Shown: in pieces, positions 28,427 to 37,591 of the stretch
How the letters are laid out: each line of letters opens with the position of its first letter
Position numbering within the stretch: position 1 is the first letter of the stretch
From: Schlesneria sphaerica
GTDB lineage: Bacteria > Planctomycetota > Planctomycetia > Planctomycetales > Planctomycetaceae
Assembly: GCF_044336245.1 (NCBI RefSeq)
Contig: NZ_CP172346.1
Location: 2,294,001-2,358,000 of the forward strand
Length of the DNA stretch: 64,000 nucleotides
Direction of reading: 5' to 3'
Notes under the pieces: generated by a model
The model's database searches: none
What the model was told of the DNA's origin: nothing
Seen by the model: the letters and a program-made list of their open reading frames with translations, nothing else
Made by a program: the position numbers and the translations under genes

Positions 28427-29878
28427 CTAATGGTAAAGCTCTGACACCGGACGTCCCGTTGCGAGCGGAATTGGCCGTCCGGTCGGATCGTTGTAGTGTC
28501 CGGCAGGGTCGATTCCCAGTGAGGAAAAAATGGTCGCGGCAACATCGCCGGGGGACACAGGGGACGATTCGGGATAGGCTCCGATTCGATCAGATGCCCC
28601 GATGACGTGCCCTTTACCCACTCCGGCCCCGGCCAGCATGATTGAGTAAACTGCGGCCCAGTGCTTGCGACCTGGCGAACTTCCTTTGAAATTGGGCTCC
28701 ACCGCGACTCGGGGTGCTCGCCCAAACTCGCCCATGCAAACGACCAGAGTCGTGTCGAGTAATCCACGGGTTTGCAGATCCTCAAGCAAGGCTGAGACAG
28801 AAAAATCGAACCGGGGAAGCAGATGAGCTTTCATTGAGTCGAAAATGTCATTGTGCGTGTCCCAGCCATAAGCGTCAGTGACGCCGAATTCATTATCCTG
28901 ACCTCGAATACTCTCGTTGAGGAACACCGTAATCAACGGCACTTCTGCCTCGACCAGACGCCGAGCCAGCAGGCAGGCCTGGCCCGACCGAAAACGACCG
29001 TAACGGTTTCGCACCGCTTCAGGCTCTTGTGTCAGATCAAATGCAAGCCGACATTTCGGGTTTGCCAGCAGCGTGTAGGCCTGGCGGTAAAGCTCGCTCA
29101 TCGCTCTGGTCGAACGATGATTCTCCAGTTGATCGCGAGCCCGATCGATCGTGGCCAGCAGCGAGCTTCTGGCAGATTGCCGGATCGTTGGAAGCTTGGG
29201 AAGTGGTTCCAATCCGTTCAAAATCGCAGAGGGGGCCGTGACATCACCCACCATGAGCGGTTCGTAGGTCCGCCCGAGAAATCCACCATCCTGACCGGGG
29301 GAAGGAAGATCAGGAATCAGAACGGGCCCATTCAGATCAATGGCCGAATACGGGAATTGGGAAGTGGGACGAACTCGGTGAAGGATCGCCCCCAGGGAAG
29401 GAGCATCCTCAGGTCGGGGAGGAAAATTCGAAGACTTCTGCGGGTGAAACTGACCGGTCAACGACAGATAAATGGCGGAACCGTGGTCGAGGTCATCATG
29501 CGACATCGACCGGATGATTGTGTACTGATCCGCGAGTTGAGCCATTCGCGGCAAATATTCACAGAGTCGAACGCCGGAGACCGAGGTCGCTATGGAGGAA
29601 AACTCGCCTCGGATCTGCTCAGGTGCGTCCGGTTTGGGATCCCAGGTCTCAAGCTGACTCTGTCCTCCACTCGCATAGAGCACGACGACCGACTTGGCTC
29701 GCCCAAACCCGTCGGGGCGGGATAGTACACGGGCCGAGTCAGCGGAGAAAGCGGATTGCTGACTCAGTGACGATGCGACTCCGCATCCGAGCCCCGCAAG
29801 ACCTCCGATTCGCAACCATTCACGCCGATCGATCCGCAGGCCCGCCCGATCATCGGCGACAAACCGAAGCGACATCAA
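28427..29878 (-). CDS. DUF1501 family exported protein
   Basis: The 483-residue protein has a twin-arginine-like leader (DRREWLRIGGLAGLGCGVAS). Its DUF1501 motifs are YASGGQSQLETWDPKPDAP, IRSMSHDDLDHGSA, CMGEFGRAPRV and GRKHWAAVYSIMLAGAGV. Here GRKH replaces the more common GRDH, so one acidic residue of the usual metal-like site is changed. It is the second of two DUF1501 genes in tandem, 23 bases after the first, and probably cotranscribed with it. It is more like the members at 46176 and 47862 than its tandem partner. Confidence 0.92.
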   Translation of the reverse strand: MMSLRFVADDRAGLRIDRREWLRIGGLAGLGCGVASSLSQQSAFSADSARVLSRPDGFGRAKSVVVLYASGGQSQLETWDPKPDAPEQIRGEFSSIATSVSGVRLCEYLPRMAQLADQYTIIRSMSHDDLDHGSAIYLSLTGQFHPQKSSNFPPRPEDAPSLGAILHRVRPTSQFPYSAIDLNGPVLIPDLPSPGQDGGFLGRTYEPLMVGDVTAPSAILNGLEPLPKLPTIRQSARSSLLATIDRARDQLENHRSTRAMSELYRQAYTLLANPKCRLAFDLTQEPEAVRNRYGRFRSGQACLLARRLVEAEVPLITVFLNESIRGQDNEFGVTDAYGWDTHNDIFDSMKAHLLPRFDFSVSALLEDLQTRGLLDTTLVVCMGEFGRAPRVAVEPNFKGSSPGRKHWAAVYSIMLAGAGVGKGHVIGASDRIGAYPESSPVSPGDVAATIFSSLGIDPAGHYNDPTGRPIPLATGRPVSELYH

Positions 29879-29901
29879 TTTGTCTCCTCATCAAAACTTG
29901 C

Positions 29902-31329
29902 TCAGCCGAAGACTTCATCGATGACTTCACCCTCGTTAACCGTCGGACGTTCCGGCCTCCCCTGTAGCCGATAGATCACCTCTGTGTGATCCAGTCCTAA
30001 TGCTGCCAGAATTGTGGCGTGAAGACTATGCACGTGGACGGGACGTGAAACAGCGTGCATTCCGAAATCGTCCGTCGCTCCGATAATCTGTCCCCCTTTG
30101 ACCCCTCCCCCTGCCAGCCACATTGTGAAGCCATAGGGGTTATGATCACGTCCATCCCCCTTTTCACTCATCGGCGTCCGCCCGAATTCTCCTCCCCACA
30201 CGACCAGGGTTTCTTCGAGAAGTCCGCGCTGCTTGAGGTCTTGAAGAAGTGCGGCAATCGGTTGATCTGTCGCGCCGCAAAGTTCGGTATGGTTCTGCTC
30301 GATCTTCGCATGAGCGTCCCACCGACTGCCCGAACCCGAATAGACCTGAACGAAGCGGACGCCCCGTTCGATCAGCCGTCTTGCCAGTAGACAGTTCTTG
30401 CCGAAGGCTTGTGTCCGCTTCTGATTGAGTCCATAGGCCTCGTGGGTGGCTTGGGACTCTTCGGCGAGATTCACCGCTTCCGGGGCATGGGCCTGCATCT
30501 GAAAGGCAAGTTCATAGGAAGCAATGCGAGCCTCGAGCTCACTATCACCTGGGCGACGAGCCAGATGGTCTCTGTTGATCTGATTGATGTAATTGAGTTT
30601 CCGTCGTTGGCGAAGGTCGCTGATCTCTGCGGGAGAACTCAGATGCAGGATGGGGTGGTCGCCAGGCAGGAACTTGGTCCCCTGGTGCCCTGCGGACATA
30701 AATCCTGCTCCCCACACCCGGTTTCCTCCGGGGGGTTCTCGGTCGCCGTCCAGAAGCACAACATACCCCGGGAGATTGCGATTCTCGGAACCCAATCCAT
30801 AGTGGACCCAGGCCCCCAGACTCGGACGCCCGCCGAAAATACTGCCGGTGTTCATCTGAGTCACGCCCCCCACGTGATTCAATGCGTCCGAAGTACAGGA
30901 CCGAATCACGCAGATATCGTCCATCCATTCACCGACGCGGGGATACCAGTCAGAAACCGGCAGGCCGCTTTGTCCGCAATTTTTCCAGGTTCTTTTGGAG
31001 GCGAGCAGACCGTTCTCGGTGACCCCCATGGGAGTGATCACGCGTTTAATCGAAGGGGGCAGAGGCTTTCCCGCATACTCATTCACGAGGGGCTTCGGAT
31101 CAAACGTATCGAGATGACTTGGCCCCCCGTCCATAAACAGGAAAATCACGTTCCGTGCGGTTCCTGCTTTGTGAGGCAAAAGGAGCGGTGATGCAGGGGC
31201 CCCGAGAAGGTTCTGTTCCTCCGCAAACATCCCGGCCAGCGCTATCGCACCAAAGCCTGCTCCCGCTCGACTTAATACGTCTCGTCGGGACAAGAGGTGC
31301 TGCCGATGCAGACTGTCGATTTGGGACAT
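29902..31329 (-). CDS. DUF1501 family exported protein
   Basis: This 475-residue protein has a leader with SRRDVLSRAGAGFGAIALAG and the DUF1501 motifs FLFMDGGPSHLDTFDPKP, WGGEFGRTPMSEK and GRDHNPYGFTMWLAGGG. It is close in layout to the member at 2177-3616, sharing NHVGG/NHDPA-type and FELYG/THEAYG segments. It lies 122 bases downstream of the ABC-2 permease gene in the same direction. It may belong to the same long transcript, but the biochemical link is unknown. Confidence 0.92.
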   Translation of the reverse strand: MSQIDSLHRQHLLSRRDVLSRAGAGFGAIALAGMFAEEQNLLGAPASPLLLPHKAGTARNVIFLFMDGGPSHLDTFDPKPLVNEYAGKPLPPSIKRVITPMGVTENGLLASKRTWKNCGQSGLPVSDWYPRVGEWMDDICVIRSCTSDALNHVGGVTQMNTGSIFGGRPSLGAWVHYGLGSENRNLPGYVVLLDGDREPPGGNRVWGAGFMSAGHQGTKFLPGDHPILHLSSPAEISDLRQRRKLNYINQINRDHLARRPGDSELEARIASYELAFQMQAHAPEAVNLAEESQATHEAYGLNQKRTQAFGKNCLLARRLIERGVRFVQVYSGSGSRWDAHAKIEQNHTELCGATDQPIAALLQDLKQRGLLEETLVVWGGEFGRTPMSEKGDGRDHNPYGFTMWLAGGGVKGGQIIGATDDFGMHAVSRPVHVHSLHATILAALGLDHTEVIYRLQGRPERPTVNEGEVIDEVFG

Positions 31330-31451
31330 AGTCGATTCCGGTGGGCAACAGGAACAGCGAATCAGAATTCGGGTCGGTCAAATCCAACTGCATGATACCG
31401 CAGAGCCCACACGCTGCCAGCCAACTTTGACACCGGCAATGGTGTCCAGAG

Positions 31452-33026
31452 TCATTTCGTCCCGAGTTCCTGCAATCGTGCTGCAATCATCATCTGAAAG
31501 ACGAAGCAAATCAGCCCGATCAGCACCCAGACGGTCATCGTCGCTGGAAGCTTACCCCAGAAATCGTTCGTGACTTGTTGACTGAAAATGAACACCACTT
31601 GCCAGATTGGGCAACAGAAGGAAATCGGTCCCATCAGGAAAAAGGCGAGAGGTAGCGACCCCCATTTCACGAAGAGGCTCAGCAGCGCGACGAGATGCAG
31701 AAAAACCAGGACTATCATGATAACCCCCCAGAAGGCGGGCTCGGCCAGCAAGTTCCCCAAATCGCGAGGCTGAAAGTCAGGCAACAGGAGCGTTGCGGCG
31801 ACGAGACAAATTGCGGCCGGAGCCAATCCGATGATGCACCCCGCCACTTTTGAGTAGGCAATGTAGGGGATGGATCGTGGCAACATCAGCAACGATGACA
31901 TTGTCTGCAGGCGAATCTCGTCATGGAACACGCGCGATGCCAAGATGCTCGCTTCAAGAATCAGTGCGCCAAGCATGATCGAGAAGTACACTGAAGGAAA
32001 TTCTGCCAAACTCAGTCCCAGCCAGTTTCCCGGAGACTGCGAAATGGCTGCGATCAGAATCAGTAAGCCCACATATGCCATGAACTTCACAATCAGGTGC
32101 GAAGTCCCGCCGCCGATAAAATGAAAATCCTTCCAACTGAGTGGATTTATCCAGGCACGCCCGGCACTGAGAAACCGGACTCGCGATGTCGATTTGAGTA
32201 CGGCACCTCGTGAGTCACCGCCCGCATCCGCGTTCTGCACACAGGGCCCAAACAATAGCCAGGCCAGGCCGAAGAAGAAAATGCCCGCAACGACGTTCGA
32301 GATGACCTGCTTTGTGAGAATCGGCTGATCAAAACCTGTCTGCAGGACGGAATTGATCTCAAAAAACACGCTCGAACTCTGCAGCCATTCGAGCGTCGTG
32401 AGGATCGCCGATTTCCACCATTCCGACTTCGTCCAGCCACTCGCGAGCAGGTCCCGTAGTCCCAAGGATGCAATTCCTGGCACGACGGCATAGAGAATCA
32501 TCAACAACGTGGTCGCTCCGGCTGCACTGCCCCCGCGTTTGAAGCAGACCGAGCAGACCAAAGCCACATTCGCGAGGAGAACCGTGTACGCCATCATGTC
32601 CACGTACGCGGCAAAAAGCTGGTGCGTCGTGACACCCCCCAGCGTGACCGCCAGCAACATAAATGGAAACTGCACGACCAGCAGCAGCAGGACCTGAATC
32701 AGTCGGCTGGTCGATTTGCCGAGCAGAATACCGATATGGTTCAATCCAGCCATTTGCAGCAAACCGATGGTCTCTTCTTCCTTTTCTTCTGTGATTGCAG
32801 ACGAGAAGAAGCCAATTCCTGCGCAGGTGATAAAGAACAAGTTCAGCCAGGCAATATTTTCAAAGAACCTTAGTCCGGGTGCCCCCAGAACAAAGCTCTG
32901 AATTCCGGCGATCAACAGGGACAGATAAATAAAGCCAACAAATGCGAGTCGGAACAGATGATTTCGAAACTGCCGCGCATCCTGCCTTAAAGCTCGAGTC
33001 AGCAGCGCCACTACGCCATAGTACAT
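31452..33026 (-). CDS. ABC-2-type transporter permease
   Basis: The 524-residue membrane protein has about ten to twelve hydrophobic segments. The N-terminal cytoplasmic helix (ALLTRALRQDARQFRNHL) is followed by segments around FGAPGL-like LGAPGLRFFENIAWL and the motif SAITEEKEEETIGLLQMAGL, which is conserved with the paralog at 38851-40395. ABC-2 permeases form the membrane path of exporters driven by a separate ATPase. The likely partner is the ATPase gene upstream (33262-34230), although 235 bases separate them. Confidence 0.88.
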   Translation of the reverse strand: MYYGVVALLTRALRQDARQFRNHLFRLAFVGFIYLSLLIAGIQSFVLGAPGLRFFENIAWLNLFFITCAGIGFFSSAITEEKEEETIGLLQMAGLNHIGILLGKSTSRLIQVLLLLVVQFPFMLLAVTLGGVTTHQLFAAYVDMMAYTVLLANVALVCSVCFKRGGSAAGATTLLMILYAVVPGIASLGLRDLLASGWTKSEWWKSAILTTLEWLQSSSVFFEINSVLQTGFDQPILTKQVISNVVAGIFFFGLAWLLFGPCVQNADAGGDSRGAVLKSTSRVRFLSAGRAWINPLSWKDFHFIGGGTSHLIVKFMAYVGLLILIAAISQSPGNWLGLSLAEFPSVYFSIMLGALILEASILASRVFHDEIRLQTMSSLLMLPRSIPYIAYSKVAGCIIGLAPAAICLVAATLLLPDFQPRDLGNLLAEPAFWGVIMIVLVFLHLVALLSLFVKWGSLPLAFFLMGPISFCCPIWQVVFIFSQQVTNDFWGKLPATMTVWVLIGLICFVFQMMIAARLQELGTK

Positions 33027-33261
33027 AGAACGACTCGGCTAAAATGGATGATCCGGTTCAACACGATGGGACGAATTCAGGAGTCGGCAGGTCAAATTGG
33101 CATGAGCGGGGTTTCACGCTGGATCCACGATGACGAAGGAACGGCTTAAGCCATGATCGCTCCTGGACGCAGAGTTGGGAATCGAGCAGTACCGCAACAG
33201 TGAGACGCGTTGCGTAATCGAGTAACCAGAGCGTGAGAGGTGTCTCGCCTGCCACCACGAG

Positions 33262-34230
33262 CTATTTAACCCCTTTGGTAGTCAGATCCATAAACGCATC
33301 GTTGAGATGCCGTTTGTCTTCTGTAAACGCAGTAATCGGTGCCCCCAGGTCCAGGATTCCCCGTAGCAGGCTGTTGCGGTCGGTCACCGTCCAGTCGTAT
33401 GCAACGCGATAATCAGGTCGTCCCTCCACCTGGTCAACACTGATAATCCCGGGCAGTCCCAGGATCTGCTCGGCGATTCCTTCGACTTCAGAATCCAGCG
33501 TGACACGCCAGGTCGGATACTCGTTGGAGGAAGTCTGCAAGCCGCTCATCGAACCGCTGTACATCACCTTGCCCTTGTCGATGATCGTCACAGAGTCACA
33601 CAGCTCGGCCAACTCGGGCAGAATGTGAGAGCTGATGAAGATCGTTTTTCCCATCGACCGCAATGCCTTCAGGATTTCCATGAGTTCAATGCGGGCACGT
33701 GGATCGAGTCCGGAAGCGGGTTCGTCGAGCAACAACAGTTCCGGGTCATTGACCAGCACGCGTGCCAGGCTTGTCCGCTGCTGCATCCCCCGAGACAGGC
33801 CACTGATCAGATCATTCTTTCGCTTTTCCATATCGGTCAAGGCGAGAACTTCATCAATGACCTGCGTCCGCTGAGCAAAGGGTAAACCGTAGGCAGCAGC
33901 GAAGAAATCGAGATACTCGTACACAGTCATCTGCCGGTACGTACTGAAGTGATCCGGCATGAACCCGATTTTACGGCGGACCAGTTTCTGTTCATCGACG
34001 ACGTCGTGCCCGAAGACTTTCACAATTCCGAACTGCGGCCGGAGCAGGGTGCAGATGATCTTCAGCGACGTCGTCTTTCCGGCACCGTTGGGCCCGACAA
34101 ATCCATGCAGCGACTGCGGCATCACTTTGAAGCTGACATGGTCTAGAGCACGTCGTCCTTTGTAAGAGTGGACGACATCATCGACTTCAATGACCGGACG
34201 CGTTGCACTGCCGTTCGTCGAATTGCTCAT
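33262..34230 (-). CDS. ABC transporter ATP-binding protein
   Basis: This 322-residue ATPase has Walker A GPNGAGKTT (46-54), a Q-loop region with GFMPDHFSTY, the signature LSRGMQQR (145-152), Walker B LLLLDEP (165-171) and the H-loop (SSHILPELAEL). An accessory C-terminal region of about 100 residues (from about 220; VTLDSEVEGIAEQIL) is typical of the drug/lipid-export and gliding-type (NosF/GldA-like) ATPases. It powers an ABC-2 permease, most likely the one encoded next. The gene lies 63 bases after the GATase-like membrane protein gene. Confidence 0.93.
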   Translation of the reverse strand: MSNSTNGSATRPVIEVDDVVHSYKGRRALDHVSFKVMPQSLHGFVGPNGAGKTTSLKIICTLLRPQFGIVKVFGHDVVDEQKLVRRKIGFMPDHFSTYRQMTVYEYLDFFAAAYGLPFAQRTQVIDEVLALTDMEKRKNDLISGLSRGMQQRTSLARVLVNDPELLLLDEPASGLDPRARIELMEILKALRSMGKTIFISSHILPELAELCDSVTIIDKGKVMYSGSMSGLQTSSNEYPTWRVTLDSEVEGIAEQILGLPGIISVDQVEGRPDYRVAYDWTVTDRNSLLRGILDLGAPITAFTEDKRHLNDAFMDLTTKGVK

Positions 34231-34293
34231 GTGAGGGGCTTTCGGCGTTGTCGTGAGTGAGACTGATAAGAACTCAGCTGAAGAATTTGAAGA

Positions 34294-36222
34294 TTATTCT
34301 GATACGGGACCGACGGCTGGAATGACACTTTCCTCGGTAGCCGTCAGGTCGATGCAGTAGAGGACCCAACCTTCCTGCTTTCCGAGCAGTGGATTTTGAA
34401 TGCCGAATTCCGGCGGAATTCGGGCATAGAGAAAGACTCGAACGAGACCGGGTGGAAGTCGATACTGTTCTGCGTCGGAAGTACGGCTGACACTCATGCT
34501 GCGAGAGAGAAGTAGATCGAACATCTGCGTGTAGCGTACGCTCACAGGTGTTTGATCCCCATATTCATATCCGTAGTTAAATCCATAGGGATACTGAGTC
34601 TGTTTTTCCTGAACCCGCAGCATCCCGACGACGTTCCCTGTCTCAGCCGACATCACCAGTTTACCGTCGTCCCATTTCAGCAGGTAAAACGAATTGCCGA
34701 TCAGGGCATACTGCTTTTGTACGTCTTCCGGTTTGAGACCGCTGACGTCAATATCCAGCTTCGACAACTGTCTGCCAGTAAACTTCACATCAGTAATTTT
34801 GAGTTGCGGCCCTTCGATGGGCATTTTTGCGCGTGCTGCCAGTTCGCGATTCGAGAAGGGAGGAATATCGACTTTGAATAGTGCTTCGGCACCATTGTTG
34901 ACCTCACCCTTGACCTGCTCATGCTCATTACAGGTCGAGTAGAGTGCCGCGAATGCATTGTGCCGGACATCGTAATATGCACCGGTCGTGACGAAGATGT
35001 TCGACCAGCTGCAGACGTCCATCTGTCCCCCGGGCAACGGCTTGGCAATGGCGACGGTATGCACGGCGGTGGCTTCGCCATAACCACGCTGACCAACGTA
35101 AGAAAAGAGCAGGCTGAAGAGTGCTACTGTCCCGAGCAACCCCGCATAGACGACCCGAAAATCAGACCATTTTTTCCCCAGCAGGTAACAGCCCGGGAAG
35201 ATCAGCAGGATGTAGGCCCAGAACATCATGTGGAGCAGGACCCAGTTATGATTTGGCTTGGTCATCTGCTTGAGCTGGGACAGGAACGAGGTCGACTTAA
35301 ACGGGTCAGTCCCCTCGCTCATGTTATAATTCAAGTTCTGCTGCGGGACGTTCTCCTCAGTTTCCTCCACCCGGTCGACAATATCGTCAGTGCTTTCCGA
35401 GTTTGGTGGAAGGTAGTTTTTGGGCAACCCTGCGCAGGCCTGTTTCAGCTCCGCTTCGCTGAACTGCGAGCGGGTGAGAGGCATATACAGCACGCGGCCC
35501 GCGCCATATCGCACATCGTCCAGAGGAGTTTTCAGAACGCTCATGGGGCCCGTGAAATCGGGGAATTTTCCGCTGGTGTCGTGCAGGACGACGACAGTTC
35601 CGCCGAGATAAAGCCAGTCAAGAAAGGCTTGGCGGCGCGACTCTTCCCAGCGCGGGACGTGGTCAAGGACGACCAGTTGCAGGGCATCCGTCGCAATCAC
35701 AAACGGCGGGAACAGATTATCAGGCAAGTGGAATTTGATTCCGCCCCCCTTCCCTGAAACCGCGTTTGGGTCATCCAGAATCACTCGCTGATATTTGGCG
35801 AAGCGTGGTTCTGGCAGATCGTAATAGCCCCCCTTGTACGAAACTCGCCAGGACTCGCTTCTGTAAGAGCCTTCACTGACGATATACGGGTAAAACTGAA
35901 CCCACTTTGACGAGTTGGGCGACAGGGTCACGGACTCGACCAGCGTCGCATCCACAGTCCCCGCTCCCCCCAGCGACTTCCGCAGATAGATATTTCCCTC
36001 AAAAGGTTGAGGTGTAGGATTGTTCACAAGCACCGACAGGACGTTGAATCGGTGCGGCGCCACCTTGCCGTTGAATCCCCACTTATAGTCGGAAACATCC
36101 ACTGCGAGTGCCGACGACGAGAAAACTCCCCACGCCAGACTGACACAAATCAGCCACAGGGAGTGGGTTCGTGCCAGCGTTGCCTGTGTGCGCCAGAATC
36201 TGGCCGTAGACGATGTTCCCAT
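34294..36222 (-). CDS. Membrane-anchored protein with a GATase-like periplasmic domain, part of an ABC module
   Basis: The start at 36222 was chosen: it is preceded by a GGAAGG Shine-Dalgarno and gives a signal peptide (SLWLICVSLAWGVFSSSALA). A longer frame begins 20 codons earlier. The 642-residue product has an N-terminal beta-rich part and a region at about 165-260 (VVLDHVPRWEESRRQAFLDW, LGGTVVVLHD) resembling class I glutamine-amidotransferase-like folds. Two membrane helices follow near 327-349 and 358-376, then another beta-rich domain. No catalytic Cys/His pair is obvious. Such proteins accompany ABC-2 exporters in planctomycetes; function is not established. Confidence 0.75.
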   Translation of the reverse strand: MGTSSTARFWRTQATLARTHSLWLICVSLAWGVFSSSALAVDVSDYKWGFNGKVAPHRFNVLSVLVNNPTPQPFEGNIYLRKSLGGAGTVDATLVESVTLSPNSSKWVQFYPYIVSEGSYRSESWRVSYKGGYYDLPEPRFAKYQRVILDDPNAVSGKGGGIKFHLPDNLFPPFVIATDALQLVVLDHVPRWEESRRQAFLDWLYLGGTVVVLHDTSGKFPDFTGPMSVLKTPLDDVRYGAGRVLYMPLTRSQFSEAELKQACAGLPKNYLPPNSESTDDIVDRVEETEENVPQQNLNYNMSEGTDPFKSTSFLSQLKQMTKPNHNWVLLHMMFWAYILLIFPGCYLLGKKWSDFRVVYAGLLGTVALFSLLFSYVGQRGYGEATAVHTVAIAKPLPGGQMDVCSWSNIFVTTGAYYDVRHNAFAALYSTCNEHEQVKGEVNNGAEALFKVDIPPFSNRELAARAKMPIEGPQLKITDVKFTGRQLSKLDIDVSGLKPEDVQKQYALIGNSFYLLKWDDGKLVMSAETGNVVGMLRVQEKQTQYPYGFNYGYEYGDQTPVSVRYTQMFDLLLSRSMSVSRTSDAEQYRLPPGLVRVFLYARIPPEFGIQNPLLGKQEGWVLYCIDLTATEESVIPAVGPVSE

Positions 36223-36604
36223 GTCCTTCCCTTCTGCGCAACAGCACGACACCGCAGTGACAGGTCCCGGCAGCAGCCTCACGCCTCAGCCGCTTCAAGG
36301 CATTCCGTCTGAATGGCGATAAGATGACACTAATTGACAAAAATTGAAACAGTATTGGCGACGGAAATTTGTGAGAGTCGAAACCCGACCCCATTTTGAG
36401 GGAAAAATGCGTCCGGTCGCTCGTTCCCTGTCGGCAAAAGGTTCATTATGCTGTGTGACCTTAACTCGCATGATCGAGCGAGTCATACGGGGAATGTGGA
36501 GACCTGGTGTGGAGAAATTTCAGCACACCCTCTGCGACACCCACGGCAACCTCATCGGGCGGCCGATCGAATGATCCCAATTTTGTACACAAGGAATATG
36601 ACGG
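36223..36604. other. 382-base divergent intergenic region
   Basis: This lies between the ABC-module start (minus) and the CaMKII-association-like gene (plus). It is AT-rich in its first half, as expected for promoters of the ABC module. Only short open frames and no clear repeat or RNA are seen. Confidence 0.4.
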
Positions 36605-36991
36605 ATGTCTGCTGAAGTAGAGCTTCTGGAACTCAGCCAAAAACTGCTGCACGCGATCGATAAAGGGGACTGGGCAACCTACGTCTCGCTCTGCGACGAA
36701 TCAATCACCTGCTTCGAACCCGAAGCACTGGGGCATCTGGTCACCGGAATGCCTTTTCACAAGTTTTACTTCGACCTGCCCGCCAGCGCCACCAAGCCAG
36801 CCAAGCAGTCCTCAATCGCCTCGCCTCACGTCCGCGTGATGGGGGATTCTGCTGTGGTCACCTATATTCGACTCGTCCAGAAGCTCGACGGCAACGGCGC
36901 ACCTCTGTCAGTGGCCGCTATGGAAACCCGAATCTGGCAGAAGGCGTCCAGTGGCTGGAAGCATGTCCATTTCCATCGGACACCCTGCTGA
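36605..36991 (+). CDS. CaMKII-association-domain/SnoaL-like protein
   Basis: This 128-residue cone-shaped alpha+beta protein matches the calcium/calmodulin-kinase association domain pattern: LLELSQKLLHAIDKGDWATYVSLCDE, ITCFEPEALGHLVTGMPFHKFYF, then beta strands ending in GWKHVHFHRTPC. The fold belongs to the NTF2/SnoaL group and forms dimers or larger rings. Bacterial members are small and their ligand is mostly unknown. A Shine-Dalgarno-like AAGGA precedes the ATG. It stands alone between the ABC module and a small membrane protein. Confidence 0.87.
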   Translation: MSAEVELLELSQKLLHAIDKGDWATYVSLCDESITCFEPEALGHLVTGMPFHKFYFDLPASATKPAKQSSIASPHVRVMGDSAVVTYIRLVQKLDGNGAPLSVAAMETRIWQKASSGWKHVHFHRTPC

Positions 36992-37312
36992 TCAAGCGAA
37001 CGACTTATGCACAGTTAGGCGGGCTGTTGCGTCTCACGTGCCCGCTTAATGCCGATTGCGACAGTTGATAACGACAAGCAGCCTCCCGTAGTTCGCATTT
37101 GACTATGGGAGGCGTCAATTCTGACTCTATGGAAATCATCCGTCAGAACGACCGATCAACCCGTACCGCGACGAGTTCATGTCGGTGGAAAATCGTCGGC
37201 CAACCGCATTCGGGATGCTGTATTTGACGACGCCGGACTCGCTCGAGATTTGAATGCGCAATCGCTGCTGAGCAGCGAGCGAATTGATCTATTCTCAGAT
37301 CGGGGATCTGTG
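36992..37312. other. 321-base intergenic region with one hairpin
   Basis: Apart from the hairpin at 37081-37113 (listed separately) nothing is recognised. A TTG-started extension of the next gene reaches back to 37250 but is not favoured. Confidence 0.4.
37081..37113 (+). terminator. Hairpin after the CaMKII-association-like gene
   Basis: GCCTCCCGTAGT (37081-37092) pairs with ACTATGGGAGGC (37102-37113) over 12 positions with one G-T, around a nine-base loop. It lies 90 bases after the stop and has no T run. It may be a Rho-type or processing end. Confidence 0.4.
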
Positions 37313-37591
37313 ATGCCTAAATTCTCGGGCCGCTATAAGATCGCTGGCTTCATCCTAATTTGGCTGATCGCCATGGTGATCACGAGCAGTATCGCCTCAC
37401 TGGCGCTTGATCTTCCTGGCAGGCAAGATGATTCTCTGTCAACCTTCGTTGAACGCCTGATCGGAATGCAAGCCGCACAGTTCATCTGGCTGATTTGCTT
37501 CCTGATCTCCTATCTCGTTGGACCGATCGTGTTCGTGACTCTCTGTATCCGTTGGCTTGTCACATATTTCAGATGTCGAGCTACTCGATGA
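37313..37591 (+). CDS. Small membrane protein, unknown function
   Basis: A 92-residue product results from the ATG at 37313, which has a CGGGGA Shine-Dalgarno nearby. A TTG start at 37250 would add 21 residues of no apparent value. Two membrane helices are clear (IAGFILIWLIAMVITSSIASLAL and FIWLICFLISYLVGPIVFVTLCI), with a short polar loop between and a basic tail. No family was recognised. Its last 11 bases overlap the end of the convergent beta-propeller gene. Confidence 0.6.
   Translation: MPKFSGRYKIAGFILIWLIAMVITSSIASLALDLPGRQDDSLSTFVERLIGMQAAQFIWLICFLISYLVGPIVFVTLCIRWLVTYFRCRATR

Noticed and set aside
34921..35757. A 278-codon plus-strand frame
   Set aside because: It is antisense to the GATase-like membrane protein gene, whose signal peptide, helices and ribosome site are convincing.
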